The notes under the pieces: generated by a model
The model's database searches: none
Told to the model about the DNA's origin: nothing
The model's input: the letters and a program-made list of their open reading frames with translations, nothing else
DNA from: Bicyclus anynana
Taxonomy: Eukaryota > Arthropoda > Insecta > Lepidoptera > Nymphalidae
Assembly (NCBI RefSeq): GCF_947172395.1
Contig: NC_069085.1
Coordinates: forward strand, 7,410,112 to 7,474,111
DNA length: 64,000 bases
Reading direction: 5' to 3'
In this document: one piece after another, positions 47,184-59,103 of the stretch
Layout of the letters: every line of letters starts with the position of its first letter
How positions within the stretch are numbered: the stretch's first letter is position 1
Position numbers and translations under genes: made by a program

Positions 47184-48014
47184 CTAATCATCCCAGTTCA
47201 CTTGGTGACAATCGTGCCACACAAACGTGCCTTTGAGGGACTGCGGAGCATCCACCGCCAAGTAGAGCGGAGCTTTCGCCCCACGTTCTGGAGAAAAATC
47301 ACCCATTCCTTTTGTCATATCAGTTTTGACGAAGCCTGGATGAACACAGTTAACAGATATGTCTTTCCCTTGCTTTATAAATTCTTTTTGCTGGACGAAC
47401 GTTAGAGCCGACATGGCGACTTTGGACACTTTATAATCACTATAATGTCCAGCGAAGGACACAAATGAATTTTTTCCATTCTTAACAGCCTGAAGAAAGT
47501 CCTCCACGAATTGTGAAATCTCCACAGTTGTGAGGTTGTCCTTCACTAGTGTGTCCAACCACACTTGTTTCCTAATGTTAGACAACAAGCCCCAGTCGCT
47601 GCTCATATTAATGACGCGCGCGTTATTTGATAAGAGCGGATACAATATTTTTGATATCGATAAAAGGCTGTAAAAGTTTGTGTCCATAAGCCTCTTGGCA
47701 TCTTCATACGATGTAACTGATTTGTCGAAATCTAAAATACCGGCGTTGTTCACTAAGATGTCGATTCCAGCGTGATGTGTCGAAATATAATTCGCGAATT
47801 CCTGTATACTTGTTTCATCAGTTACGTCTAGAACATGAAATAAAGGTCGCAGTCCCAACTTCTCCAGTTTTTCCACAGCTTCTCGTCCTCTTTCTTCATT
47901 TCTTGCAGTTAGGTAAACAGCACCAATCTTTCGACATAGACCTTTCACGATTTCGAATCCTATGCCTTTGTTACTACCTGTGACTACTGCTACTTTGGTT
48001 TCCATATTGTACAT
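47184..48014 (-). CDS. Carbonyl reductase [NADPH] 1-like short-chain dehydrogenase
   Basis: A single uninterrupted frame of 276 aa, close to the usual CBR1 length. It is a classical SDR: cofactor motif TGSNKGIG at residues 12-19, NNAG at 89-92, catalytic Ser in NMSSD (138/139), and the YxxxK pair at Y194 and K198, with N113 as the likely fourth tetrad residue. PGFVKTDM near 226-233 fits the C-terminal part of the Rossmann fold. The family reduces carbonyl compounds with NADPH in the cytosol; the substrate here cannot be told. Either Met1 or Met4 (ATGGAAACC) could start translation, and Met4 aligns better with family N-termini. No intron is visible. A TGACA cluster lies 110-173 bases upstream on the opposite strand. 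A possible poly(A) signal on this strand is at 46953-46958. The gene lies tail-to-tail with sens and head-to-tail with the TM9SF4 gene. Confidence 0.93.
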   Translation of the reverse strand: MYNMETKVAVVTGSNKGIGFEIVKGLCRKIGAVYLTARNEERGREAVEKLEKLGLRPLFHVLDVTDETSIQEFANYISTHHAGIDILVNNAGILDFDKSVTSYEDAKRLMDTNFYSLLSISKILYPLLSNNARVINMSSDWGLLSNIRKQVWLDTLVKDNLTTVEISQFVEDFLQAVKNGKNSFVSFAGHYSDYKVSKVAMSALTFVQQKEFIKQGKDISVNCVHPGFVKTDMTKGMGDFSPERGAKAPLYLAVDAPQSLKGTFVWHDCHQVNWDD

Positions 48015-48123
48015 AAAAATTTAGAAACAACTTAATATATTTCACATTAAAAATATCACTTTAAAAATAAATATACCTATCTATTTATATAATTTATACT
48101 CAAACTCATTCTCCATTCTAGTG

Positions 48124-48187
48124 TGACAGCTGACAAATTGACATTAACATGACATTTCACAGAGCTTGACATTGACAACACTTGACA
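48124..48187 (-). promoter_or_regulatory. TGACA (TGTCA) cluster upstream of the carbonyl reductase gene
   Basis: Seven TGACA words fall within 64 bases, beginning at 48124, 48131, 48139, 48150, 48167, 48173 and 48183. All point the same way, so they read TGTCA on the gene's sense strand. They lie 110-173 bases upstream of the first ATG, where a promoter or 5' leader is expected. The binding factor is unknown. Confidence 0.5.
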
Positions 48188-48641
48188 GTTAATGTCGCCA
48201 CACTTTTTTTTAATAATCTTTTTTCCTCTAAAGAAAAGGCAAAGATATTTTACCCACGTACTGCCAATGTATTTTAATATTTTCGAATTTATCCGCAGAT
48301 TATTGATTTAAAATCGATTTGGAACTTTGTTAGTAAATGTCAACAAAAGAGTAGGAAGCAACAGAGGGCCCTGCAATTCGTTTCACGTAGGATGGTGCGA
48401 GTGACAGTTGCTTTCACTCTTGGCCGCGATTCACGATAATAGTACGTATAATGAACGTCATACAGGCGACTGTCATCGTACGAGTGTCTAAAAACACTTT
48501 ATTATTTGTTTTCTTACTTTAACACGTATTTGGTTATGTTAACCGTATTTTCTGTCTACTCCGTGTGTACTGCAAAGTACTTGATGTTTTGTTAAATACC
48601 TTTGTTGGTTTTTATACTTTATAGTACAATACGATTACCTA

Positions 48642-48751
48642 TTAAATCCAGTCAGTAAAATGACGTGTGCAACTGTGTCTGAAATGTCATTTTACTAATA
48701 AAATAACATTCCAGCGACAGTTGCACTTGTCATTTTACTAACTGGAATTAA
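48642..48751. mobile_element. Fold-back MITE bordered by TTAA
   Basis: 48642-48676 and 48717-48751 are inverted with 31 of 35 matches (CAGTCAGTAAAATGAC against CAGTTAGTAAAATGAC, then GTGCAACTGT). TTAA stands at both ends, as in piggyBac-type insertions. Lies upstream of the carbonyl reductase gene. Confidence 0.6.
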
Positions 48752-48839
48752 TCCTCCAGGCTTTTAACTTTATGTCTGGTCTGAAGTTGCCACTGCCAGC
48801 AATACACCCTGTTTTCAGATCTAACTAGAAGTTTGGCGA

Positions 48840-49070
48840 GATTTATCTTGGACTACGACTTCATCCGCGTGAAACTCGACGTAAACTTTCAACTACCTTT
48901 ACCTACCCCTACCCTACGTTCAAATTTTTCCTGAATTTTCTTTACTTTATACCTCACGGAGCCCGAGACCTTTCCAACGAATGCAAAAACGTGGAAATCG
49001 GTTCGTGCGTTCTGGAGTTATAGCGTCAGGAAGGAAAACCCGATTTATTTTTATATATTAGATTGATTTA
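48840..49070 (-). repeat. Inverse Helitron-like fragment
   Basis: GGACTACGACTTCATCCGCG, AACTTTCAACTACC, a CCCTA run, CCTTTCCAACGAATGC, AAATCGGTTCGTGCG and TGGAGTTATAGCGTC. Non-coding. Confidence 0.4.
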
Positions 49071-50316
49071 AATCGGCAGCAAATTAACAATTTATTAAGT
49101 TATATGAAATGCAAGCAGGAAAGATCAATAAGAACTGTAGAATAAGAATTATGAAAGAAAAAATATTAAACTTAATTATTTATTGTTTTCTTTTCCATAA
49201 ATAAACTACAAAAACATACAAGGCAATTTAATTCATACGGTAGTAAATAAATACAAGACTAGGAATGAATGTTTAAATTATGGATACATTTCAAAGATAC
49301 CTATTAAAAGGTGGGTACCTATTTAACCTTTAAAACTAATATATTTATTTTTAGTTTTTAGAATTATTTTCTTGTGTAACTTTTTATACACTTGTAAAAA
49401 TCTTCTCCAAATACTTCTAGCAAAGTATTTTAGCAAAATTGTAATGTCTGCCCTTACTATGACAATAAAAAAGTTTCATTTGTTTGCTTTTGTTCTTTAA
49501 CTTATATGTAAGTATCTATTATTTAACAACACTTTAGTTGTGAAATAAACAGAATATTGTAATAAAAATCCAAATCAATTTTTAGCTGGTATAATAGGGA
49601 TGATGACAGTTTTTAAATTGTATATAAAATAAGAGTATGCTACCTAGAATAGTTAAACATATAAATAATAGAGATCTGCAATCATTACTTTCAGAGCTAC
49701 AGGGATTTAATTGTATTGTTCAAACAAAATACCTATAATGAAAAATGTCTTATTGCATGTAAGAAAGCTAAAAATGTATGAAATTTAATTTAATTACGAT
49801 GAACGGATAATTGATTGTGAAATTTTATAATCTTATTTATTTCACTAACATTCCGACAATCTTTGTTTTATTAGTTACCTAATATCAACTATATTTACCC
49901 AAATGTCTCTAAACAATATATTCAATCCTGTCATCATCCCCATTGATTTTGACATTTTTCATGTAGATAATTTTTCAAGTCTTAATGAGTGACGAATACA
50001 GTAAGCGTAACACTAGGCGTTGGTAAAACTGTAGCGAGATCCCACTTGTCGGTTATCGTGTCCCGATTTTTAACGGGACGTCCCAATGGTAAAACATTTT
50101 ATGTGAACTATCTTTCTCACACAAAATTGACCATAATTAGCTTCGATCTATATAATTAACAGATTTTAAAAAGGAGGAGGTTCTCAATTTGATCAAGTTT
50201 CTCCTGTGGGAATCCGCTCTTATTGGAATAACTGAATATTTGATAAAACAATTCCAAAACATATCGCGTTGCCAATATTTATAGGTACCTACTATTCGAG
50301 AAACATCAAAAAAAAA

Positions 50317-50362
50317 ACCAAAATGAAAATTAGGTATAGTCTTACCTAATTTTCATTTTGGT
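50317..50362. repeat. Compact perfect hairpin, 20-bp arms, 6-nt loop
   Basis: ACCAAAATGAAAATTAGGTA and its exact inverse flank TAGTCT. Intergenic, between the carbonyl reductase gene and TM9SF4. Confidence 0.8.
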
Positions 50363-51824
50363 AATAGAAACTAAGTACCTATATAAAGTTGTGCATAAAG
50401 TCATGAATAGCAATCAATACAATGATACTCGTACCTAGTAATTAACTAATGCCGTTTGCACATTTTAGGCTAAGATTCGCACCTAAGACAAAACAGATTA
50501 AATGTTTCATTATAAACAATGCGAGAAAGCTCATATCTGTCATTGACGGCGAAATAAATAGACATTTAAATTGTATATTGCATTCACACCATAATAACAT
50601 AAAATTGAATATTTTGAAAAATCCCAAATTTTATTAATTACACTCTCGATCAAGTCATGAATATTCTCTTTCAGTGCGCTTTCATTTGAGACCCACTCGA
50701 GTATATTTGCAGACTTTCGGTTATTCTTCCCCATTTTCACCCCCCCACAACTGATACACGGCTCAACCGACTTTCATCAAACATGTCTAAGAACGCTCGT
50801 ACATAAGTTACCTTTAATACAAAAAAGAAACGAAATTGAAATCGTTTCATGCGTTCGGGAGCCACAGACAGACAGATACGTCAAACTTATAACACCCCTC
50901 TTTTTGGGATGGGGGTAAAAAGAACAACTGTAAGCCTGAATACTGAACAGAGAAATAAAAAACTTCGCCATATTGCGGAATACGAGAGTACTTATTTCTT
51001 CTACTGCAATATTTATGATTGAGGATACGGCAATATTTCATCGCAAGGCTAGATTTTAAAGGTCAGCAATTTACTGTGCAACACTAATATAATCAGATAC
51101 TTTTCATATGTTATATGCATCGATCTCCTATTAAAAAGTGGTTGCACAATCAACGATCAAAAAACGTCCCCACTCAATGAGTGCCAAACACAACTTCTTA
51201 TTGTGTACTCAATACAAGTAGTCCCTTTTGCAAATTCAACCTTAAACTCAATCCGTAAGGTTGAATTTACTCCGAATTTAGGATTTTATTGAATATTGGA
51301 CTATATTTAAAGGTCGTTAGGTATAATTTTCTTTACCAATAATTCTAAAACTGTCAATGCAAAATTAGCCAGTTTTAAGTGAAATTTTCTACATGATTGT
51401 GCGTCCTTTTATTATAAGAGGTCAATGTGTATTAGGTACTCGTAATTGCATCACATTTTATTATCCAATGTGCAACCAGCTTAGGATATGCAAAAGTAAA
51501 TAAGGTCCTAAACTCATTCATTTACACTTAAATCATCACACATTATCTGTTATAACATCCATATCCTACTTCAAAAATTTAACAAAGCATTGGTACCTAT
51601 TTATTTGTACACAAACTTTTTAACTAAATGAACAATGACAAAAACATTATAACAGAAGTTTAAGGAATTGTTATACCTTATAAGGTAAACACTATTTTTT
51701 TTAATTTAGGTTATTTTTAAATGTTTCTTAAATCTCAAGTTTTAACTTAACAAATAATACACCAAAAGCACCATCTAATTATTATTATTGTTGAATTACT
51801 GAAATTAAGTTTTGAATTTAAATT

Positions 51825-51880
51825 TCATAATATTTTTTTAAATGTGAAAAAATCATAATATTTTTTTAAATCTGCAAAAA
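51825..51880 (+). repeat. 28-bp tandem duplication
   Basis: TCATAATATTTTTTTAAATG/C then TGAAAAAA-like text, two copies in tandem, about 250-300 bases 3' of TM9SF4. Confidence 0.7.
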
Positions 51881-52132
51881 AAGGACTGGTAAACTGTTTT
51901 TGTTTTTACTTCAGTTAACTTATATTAGTTCAAATATTTGTGTACAAATAAATTACAACCGTTATTTTAGTACTACACTTTACAATGGTCCTGATAGAAT
52001 TACGCAAAGTTATGCAACAAAAATGATATGATTACTATTCAAACAATTATTCTATTTACACTCAACCATATCAGCGAACCAGTCATAATGTTTTCACGCA
52101 CAGTCTTGATTTTGAAATATTTAATCACTTTA

Positions 52133-55100
52133 TTAGTCAATTTTCACAGCTGCGTAAATTTTTCTTATAAATGTATATGCGGCAAAGAATCCGATCGTTC
52201 CAGTCAAAATCCAAAAAGTTAATACCATGAGGCCTGAAAGAACAAGAAACATCTGTCAATGATTTTAAGCTTGCAATAATCAATACATATAAATATATAT
52301 ATTTTTTTATTCTTTACAAGTTAGCCCTTGACTACAATCTCTGACTTACTGATGGTAAGTGATCATGCAATCTAAGATGGAAGCGGGCTACCTTGTTAGG
52401 AGGAGGATGAAAATCCACACGCCTTTCGGTTTCTACACATCGTACCGGAGCGCTAAATCGCTTGGCGGTACATCTTTGTCGGTAGGGTGGTAACTAGCCA
52501 CGGCCGAATTGAAGTGTCTATCTGTGATTTCAAGATGACTGTGTTTTCTCAACCGCTTTATACTCATAGTAATAATATACACAGTACCAAAACACAAACA
52601 AGCTTTTTTAAAATTGTTGTCTGTCTGTCATTCTGTTGACGGGTGAACCAATTTTAATGAGAGTTTCACTGGAAGATAGAGTTTGTTGAGTGACATATAC
52701 GCTTCTTTTTATCTGTGAAAACCTAAATTTTACTCGGACGAAGTCGCGCCTTCAATTTGTATTTCATAACTTATCATTTTCAACAATTACTTTCTTTGCA
52801 AACTAAAAAATAGTAGTAACTATCTACTAATTTAGTTTATATAAGAACTATGTTTTGTTTATGTAATTAGTAGAAATATATACATTAAGTACTATATATT
52901 ATTAAATACAATAATCACAAACTTTACCTGTATAGCCAATATATAGCAGTGTGGGTATAAATTCTGTAATTTCCAGTTTTGTGAAGAAATAGAATATTGA
53001 ATAAATTAGAATATACACAGCAGATCCTCCAGATATTATGAAGCTTTTCCACCACCAGTGATAATCCTAAAAATATTATATTCAAATTAAAACATCATGT
53101 CTATGGACGAGTATTATAACTCGGTGAATATTATACTCTCATACCTCACCACAAAGTTGAAAATACACCATAACAATGGAAATCTGTGATACTGATATAA
53201 CCAATATACAAAACACTAAAAACAGAAACCCAAACAGATAATAAAATTGGTTTTCCCATAGAGCATTGAATATAAAGAAAAGCTCTATAAATACAGCTCC
53301 AAACGGAAGTATACCAGCCATCAGAATGCTGAAATCGTAATGTTAATATCAATTTCAAAACATTTCTCAAATCATATGACAATATTATACAGTTTTACTA
53401 TTACAGTAAAACCTTATTTGCAAGCAGATGTAAACACAAATTTGGTAACCACAAACAAGCCATGACTATATTTCATTTTAAACATTTAATAGGGTAGTTG
53501 ACTCATCAAATTTAATATAAACAATATTAATTTCATGTAGTATAAAACTTCATTTAAATATCAAGTATTTTTTTCAAATTTTCCAAACGTCATTGACGTG
53601 TCGTCCATTGTGACGTCACTAACACGCTTGATGTAGGTACTAACGACGAACAAATTTTAACTAATATTTTTTTTTTTCATGTCCGACAGGCGTTTTGGCT
53701 CGTATTGTCAATAACATACCTATTTAAAATATAAAATTTTCATGTAATCATGTCTCAAAAAATATGAAAAAAAAATCTCAGTCTAGTAGAACGATAATGA
53801 ACTATTTAAGACCATTTAAAAACAGTGTCAACTAGCCTATTTCTTGGAAATACTTTAAAATAATCTTACCATACATATGTGTTCATATACCAAATTTGTT
53901 CAGGTACTTTTCTTGGTATAAAATTTGTTCTTACAGGGTGTTGAAAAGGCTGTTTCCGACATCCAAAGTAATAGCCTAAATACACTAAGGGCAACGATAT
54001 GCAAAACCATAAACACAGTAGAGCCATCATAGTTGAGAATGGAACTGCACCACTCGAATGTTTGCCCATGATGAAAAAGTTCAAAAAGAAACAGGTCCCA
54101 AATACAATTGCCGGATAAAGTGTAGCAGTTAAAAATGCCGCCTGCTTCCATTGCTTTCCTTTCAGTGTGTTATATAGGCGCGCTGAGTAATATCCAGCTA
54201 TGAGACCCATAAAAACATAGAGAAATATTGCAGCGGTCATTAGAGCCCCACGGCTAGCTGGTGACAACATTCCGAGCATGGCAATCACTGTAAATAGAAA
54301 ACAAAGCTTACAGGAGATGGTCCAAAATTGTATTGAGCCCAGGATCAGTCATTGTACCCTTGCAGAAATAAAAGAAAATATTTTTTGTAACAATTTTTTA
54401 GTACACATATCTATGAATTTACTTTTATTCTTTCGAAATAATATTCATGAATATCTGTGAATTTACTTTAATTCTTTCGAAATAATATTCATTCTCTCCC
54501 AAAAAATCCAAAAACAATAATAAGGGTAATTGGGTAATAATGGCCATGGTAATTCATGACGTTTTCAATGCAATAGTCGATTTGACGTTTGCCGTTAATT
54601 GACATGTCATAGTTCATTAGGGGCGCCAACTAAAAACTCAAAAATTTGGGTTAAATGTTAGGGGAGCAGAGGTTACTGGCCTATCATAGCTCTAAATTTA
54701 CTTATACTCACATCATTTTGCTATGAAACTAGTACCATGAAAGTAGACTGTTTGCACTTTTCAGATAATTTTTGAAATCATAAACTTAACTTTTAAAATT
54801 AACTTTTTTTTTTAAATATAGTATTAGTATAGAGGGGTCAACAAAATAAGACTATGAAAAATTTCATAATATGAAAAAAAGTTAAATAGTTTTTACCCAG
54901 TCCATCACTAACTACCAAAATCTATAAAACTAAAAAAAAAAAAAAAAAATTGATCTACATAGAATAAATAATTGTAAATTCAAATGACATGCCACCCTGT
55001 GACTGTACTGCAGAATAGAGGACTCTTAAAGGTCCTGTTAAAAATAACAAAATTTAATAATAAAATAGTAACAACCTGATTTTTTGCTAAAATTCTCATA

Positions 55101-57545
55101 TACAAAAATACAACTTAATTACCAATATTGTCAGCAAATTATGGTAAGTTGCAGACATACAATGGCGTAAGTAATATTACATTATTATTTCTTTAGGAGA
55201 TACAACTTGAAATGCCCTACTTTATGGGCATCTTTAGTAATATTAGTTTTCAACACAAAATTAATTCAATCCACTTACCAATAGTTATCAGAGACATAAG
55301 GAAAATTTGAATGCCACTCCCTATAACAGCAGCAAACAGCATTCGCTTTGGTGGGGGCCTAAAAACATCACCATGTACTAGTTTCCAGCCTGTTTCTTCA
55401 ATCATATCTTCAATATTTTCATCTGAATTATATCTAGCAATGTCTCTTCTAAGTGTACGGACCATGATCATAGTTAGAATGCCTGGAAACAATGTATTAG
55501 TTTATATTGTATGTTTTAATTTTAAACCAAACAATGAAATAGTAAAATTTTAGTAGTTTTATCATGCCGCCATTCAAGAAAAGAAAATAATATTCACTTC
55601 TTAGCAGCGGTGAAGAGTCTATACAAATTGATTCCTGTCGGGTTACCATTTAAAAATCCATACATATTCATTATTGTATACAGTAGGTATGAATATGAGA
55701 AATCCTGACATGCAGTATGAATTTTGTTTTCTTCAGGTTACCCACAACTATATTCCAAACTTTTCCACTGCTTCTTAGTGTCTTGCAGTTGCAAAGTGCA
55801 CCATTAATTTTATTGCTGTTATGATTAGAAGCCTTGCCTTGCATTTTCACTCATGTTTTTTTAGGAAACCAGCACAAAGAATACCAAAACAATTGTAAAG
55901 AGAGTAGTATAACAAATACAAACCTGATAGAAAGAAAAGTACAACTATTGAGTTAACAATAGAGAACCAGTGTATTTGTACATCTTTCATGCCCAAATAA
56001 ATATCCCATCTGGACGCCCATTCAATGTCCGACTCCCCCCACTCAACAGAATATGTAAAGTATAACTTTGTTCCTGTGTCTTCATTAACAAGCTGTGGCC
56101 TCGATTCTGTTGGAAAGCTGCATGAATCATCAGCAAATGTCAATTCATTTTTGTCTACTGAATATGTCTCCACTTCAAAGCCAACAACTCTATATGAATC
56201 TCTGTAAAATACAAATGATTCTTTAAATTTTTGCCTAGTCTAGGAGCAGTCATAATATAGACAGTATAGTATACACATTATGTTAAAATTACAAAATTTA
56301 ATTTAATTTTTTTTATAATTTTTCAATAGTGTTTTATGTTATATTTAACATTGTTAAAAATGTAAAGAATAAAAGATAATGAATTAAATGAGAGAAAAAC
56401 GAATAAAAACACAACACAGATCTGCAGCATTATGTGACAAATAAAAACCTTGTCAAGAAACTGTTGGAACAACATCCCCCACCTATTCAGGGGGTAAATT
56501 AGGGCATCAAGCCCTAATTTACCAGCATTGTGGGTATTGATGTACTCACAACCACATTATATAAATCAGATCCATTTTATTGCCACAACAAAATTACAAA
56601 GGTAAACATTAAATAATATTAAGAATTAATGTATATTTTAAGTTATTCTGTAGTTTTCTGTTGTGCTAACAAATATTTTTTTCTATTGTATTATATATTT
56701 TTTTGTATATGCAATAATAATTAATACTCTTAATAGGTATTTATTGGATTATAAAATAATAAATTATGAAGGTTTTATAATAAAAAGTGAATACTTACTG
56801 GCTATGTTTGTGATATTTAAGTAGTAACTTTAAGTGATTATTTATATATGCTTTGCCCTTAGACATGAATCCTAGACGGTAACCTTGTTCAATACTGTGT
56901 TCTGAAGTATCTGTGTTTACAATTTTAGTTGCCACAGGTAAGTTATCCACTAACCTGAAATTAAAAGTACACATTCATACACACAATACACTGGATAATG
57001 CATTATCACCAGCAAAATATATATTTAGGAAAAGTTAATGAGTATTTCAAAATGGTTATAAAACTTACAAATGGACAAAGTATTCATGTTCAATGCGACT
57101 TGCAACTTTATCAGATTCATCTGGGTTCCAATTCATTGGGTTATTTTGTTTATGGCACAAGAGTTTGCATTTAATGTTTTCAGCCATATGTATCTCATAT
57201 GGAGTGTTTACAATGCGATCACCTCGTAATACTTCGCCCAAATTCTCAGATTTGTACTGGAAGGTTCCATTCTTTGGTATACAGAGTGGTAATGAGTAAT
57301 ATTCGTACGGCAGCTGCGTATGTATACTCGTCATTTTAACAGCTCTAACTTCAATTCTTTGCCCTTTTCTATACTCAACCGGCGCAACACCAGGTACGTA
57401 GAAACCATAGCTGCAGATGATTAAATTCACTATAAAGAATATTGATTGAATCTGAAAAGAAAACTGAAGAAGTATATAATTAGCAGTTAACTCCCTTGGG
57501 TAGCCAATAAAAGAATTTATACTGTTATATACTTACTGAAAACAT
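52133..57545 (-). CDS. TM9SF4: Transmembrane 9 superfamily member 4 (nonaspanin), 9 coding exons
   Basis: Coding exons read downward: 57545-57537, 57451-57069, 56954-56799, 56201-55924, 55482-55279, 54287-53870, 53328-53145, 53066-52928 and 52233-52133. Total 1872 bases, 623 aa plus stop, with every border GT-AG and in phase. A signal peptide (MFSIQSIFFIVNLIICSYG) is followed by FYVPGVAP, a lumenal domain to about residue 260 (YSVEWGESDIEWASRWD), then nine hydrophobic spans. Strong TM9SF4 signatures are GDVFRPP, MLGMLSPASRGALMTA, GKHSSGAVPFSTM, LPLVYLGYYFG and ENQFYYLFGFLFLVF. The protein ends in KID, matching the KxD/E Golgi-retention signal of this family. In Drosophila the family acts in Golgi/endosomal membranes and in phagocytosis. 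AATAAA (52134-52129) overlaps the stop codon, so the 3' UTR may be very short unless another signal is used. Confidence 0.96.
52305..52508 (-). mobile_element. tRNA-derived SINE family 1, head-less inverse copy
   Basis: TTATTCTTTACAAGTTAGCCC to GTGGTAACTAGCCACGGCCG in reverse, without the tRNA head. Lies in the last intron of TM9SF4, in sense with that gene. Confidence 0.75.
54407..54492 (+). repeat. 44-bp tandem duplication in a TM9SF4 intron
   Basis: ATATCT(A/G)TGAATTTACTT followed by ATTCTTTCGAAATAATATTC is present twice in a row (54407-54450 and 54451-54492) with two or three differences. Confidence 0.8.
56493..56523. repeat. Compact perfect hairpin, 13-bp arms, 5-nt loop
   Basis: GGTAAATTAGGGC and GCCCTAATTTACC flank ATCAA, in the third intron of TM9SF4. 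Confidence 0.75.
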
Positions 57546-57660
57546 ATTTGACTAGTCCTTTATATAAAATCAAACAAAAAATAGGCAAACATAGTAATAT
57601 GTTTGCTAAAGCAGAATTTTAAAATGGTAAATGGCAGAGAACAGTAGATTTTAATTTTAT

Positions 57661-57705
57661 TGACACCAATTGACAGTTTGACACTTGATTGACTTGACAA
57701 TGACA
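57661..57705 (-). promoter_or_regulatory. TGACA (TGTCA) cluster upstream of TM9SF4
   Basis: Five TGACA words lie within 45 bases (starts 57661, 57671, 57679, 57695 and 57701), all in one orientation, 116-160 bases upstream of the TM9SF4 start codon. Spacing and orientation mirror the cluster upstream of the carbonyl reductase gene. Confidence 0.5.
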
Positions 57706-57850
57706 TGAACTCAGAACTGTAGCACAGATAGACTTTTGCGGTTTTAAATTCTTACTCTTTTGGGCGTGGAGGGATAATTCTTTTTCTTAGCTTTTGGGTA
57801 TCTATCTACACAGCAGCATGTGCCTAGGCTACATTCTACTTATCGACCCA

Positions 57851-58172
57851 AACGATCACGCTCACAACTACAGATTTTTCCGTTTCACTTGCTTGCGAGC
57901 GTTGCAATCATAAACTTGACAATTACATGGTATACATCAAATGGTAAGTGGTATTTTCTAATGTTTAATCGAGTTTATAAAATGAAAGTTTTTTAAAAAA
58001 TGGCTTCAAAAAAGAAATCCTTTTTGACATTGCTGTTTGGTATTATTTACACCAACGATCAAAACGCTCCATGATATCGATTCCATATGAATTCATGATT
58101 GCAAAGCTCGCGTAGCAATAGGTTGCTAGATCCAAAAAAAAGTGTAGTCGTGAGCGTTATCGTTGTCATCGT
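57851..58172. mobile_element. MITE with long inverted ends between TM9SF4 and NGDN
   Basis: The left end at 57851-57879 (AACGATCACGCTCACAACTA) matches the reverse complement of 58141-58172 (AACGATAACGCTCACGACTA). The inverted match continues inward: GAGCGTTGCAATCAT near 57897-57911 faces ATGATTGCAAAGCTC near 58095-58109. Non-coding, about 320 bases. It sits in the presumed divergent promoter interval. Confidence 0.6.
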
Positions 58173-59103
58173 TTGTGGAAAGTACGCACAGAACATTATT
58201 AGTCCTAAAAGTACGCGTAAGTAAGTAATGAAAAATATGCCATTGCAGTGTTCACTGTTCTGTGCCCATTTACTTAATGTACTCTTTGGTTAAATTGTGT
58301 TTTTTTGCTCTATGTATCTAAGGGCATAGGTGTGAAATAAGTTCCTGTAATAGGCCACTCGCCTGCTGTATAAAACTAAGAACATTTTTTGCTTATAGGC
58401 AGTTTAAATGCTTCGAAACTCTAATCTAATCTCGTAATTGCAATATTTTTCTAAAACAAAATTGTAATTTCATCACGTCACCGCAAACGACAATCACAAA
58501 CTCTGACGTCATTCGCTAAAAGGCATTGGTTTGTGAACGCCAATCACGCTGTTATCTCTATGAATGATGTCACTTGCTAATGTGTTGTGTTTCGGCGGCA
58601 AATATTTTACGTAGATATTTTTCCATTTATATTAAATTTTTTACTGGTTATTATTGACGGGACAAAATAAATTAAAGCTTATACTTCCATAGTTCAGTTC
58701 AGTATAAACACTGTTTACAAAAGAGGCAAGTAGCCTATATGGATCTGTGGCTCTGCTGTGCTGATGCTCTATAGTCTATGGTTTCATTTGTTTGTAATCT
58801 TTCTGTCTTCATCACAGAACACTAATACTCCGCTCCGTCATCTGTGAAATATGTTCTCCTTGACTTCCTTGTGTTGTGTTACAGTCTGTGTGATCTGTGG
58901 TTTCATCCCGTTTTCCAGTCTTTCGGTGTTTTGTTTTATTTTTTGCAAGAATGATTTTACTTTATTGAACTATTTCTCCAGGCATTCGTATGTGGAATGT
59001 TACTAAGCGATCACACAATTCGAGATTGAAATATTTTTTCTATATTCATAAGTAAACAAAATATTGAGGTTATTTAACTTTCAAGTTGCTTTAATTTATC
59101 AAC

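Larger units (their letters stand above)
49071..52132. other. Intergenic DNA between the carbonyl reductase gene and TM9SF4
   Basis: AT-rich, with the perfect hairpin at 50317-50362, an AGGAGGAGGTTCT remnant at 50172-50184 and small tandem copies at 51825-51880. Overlapping short frames near 50440-51040 look like decayed repeat text. The 3' UTR of TM9SF4 lies at the right end. Confidence 0.5.

Noticed and set aside
57093..57299. 68-codon + strand frame
   Set aside because: It is the antisense shadow of TM9SF4 exon 2.
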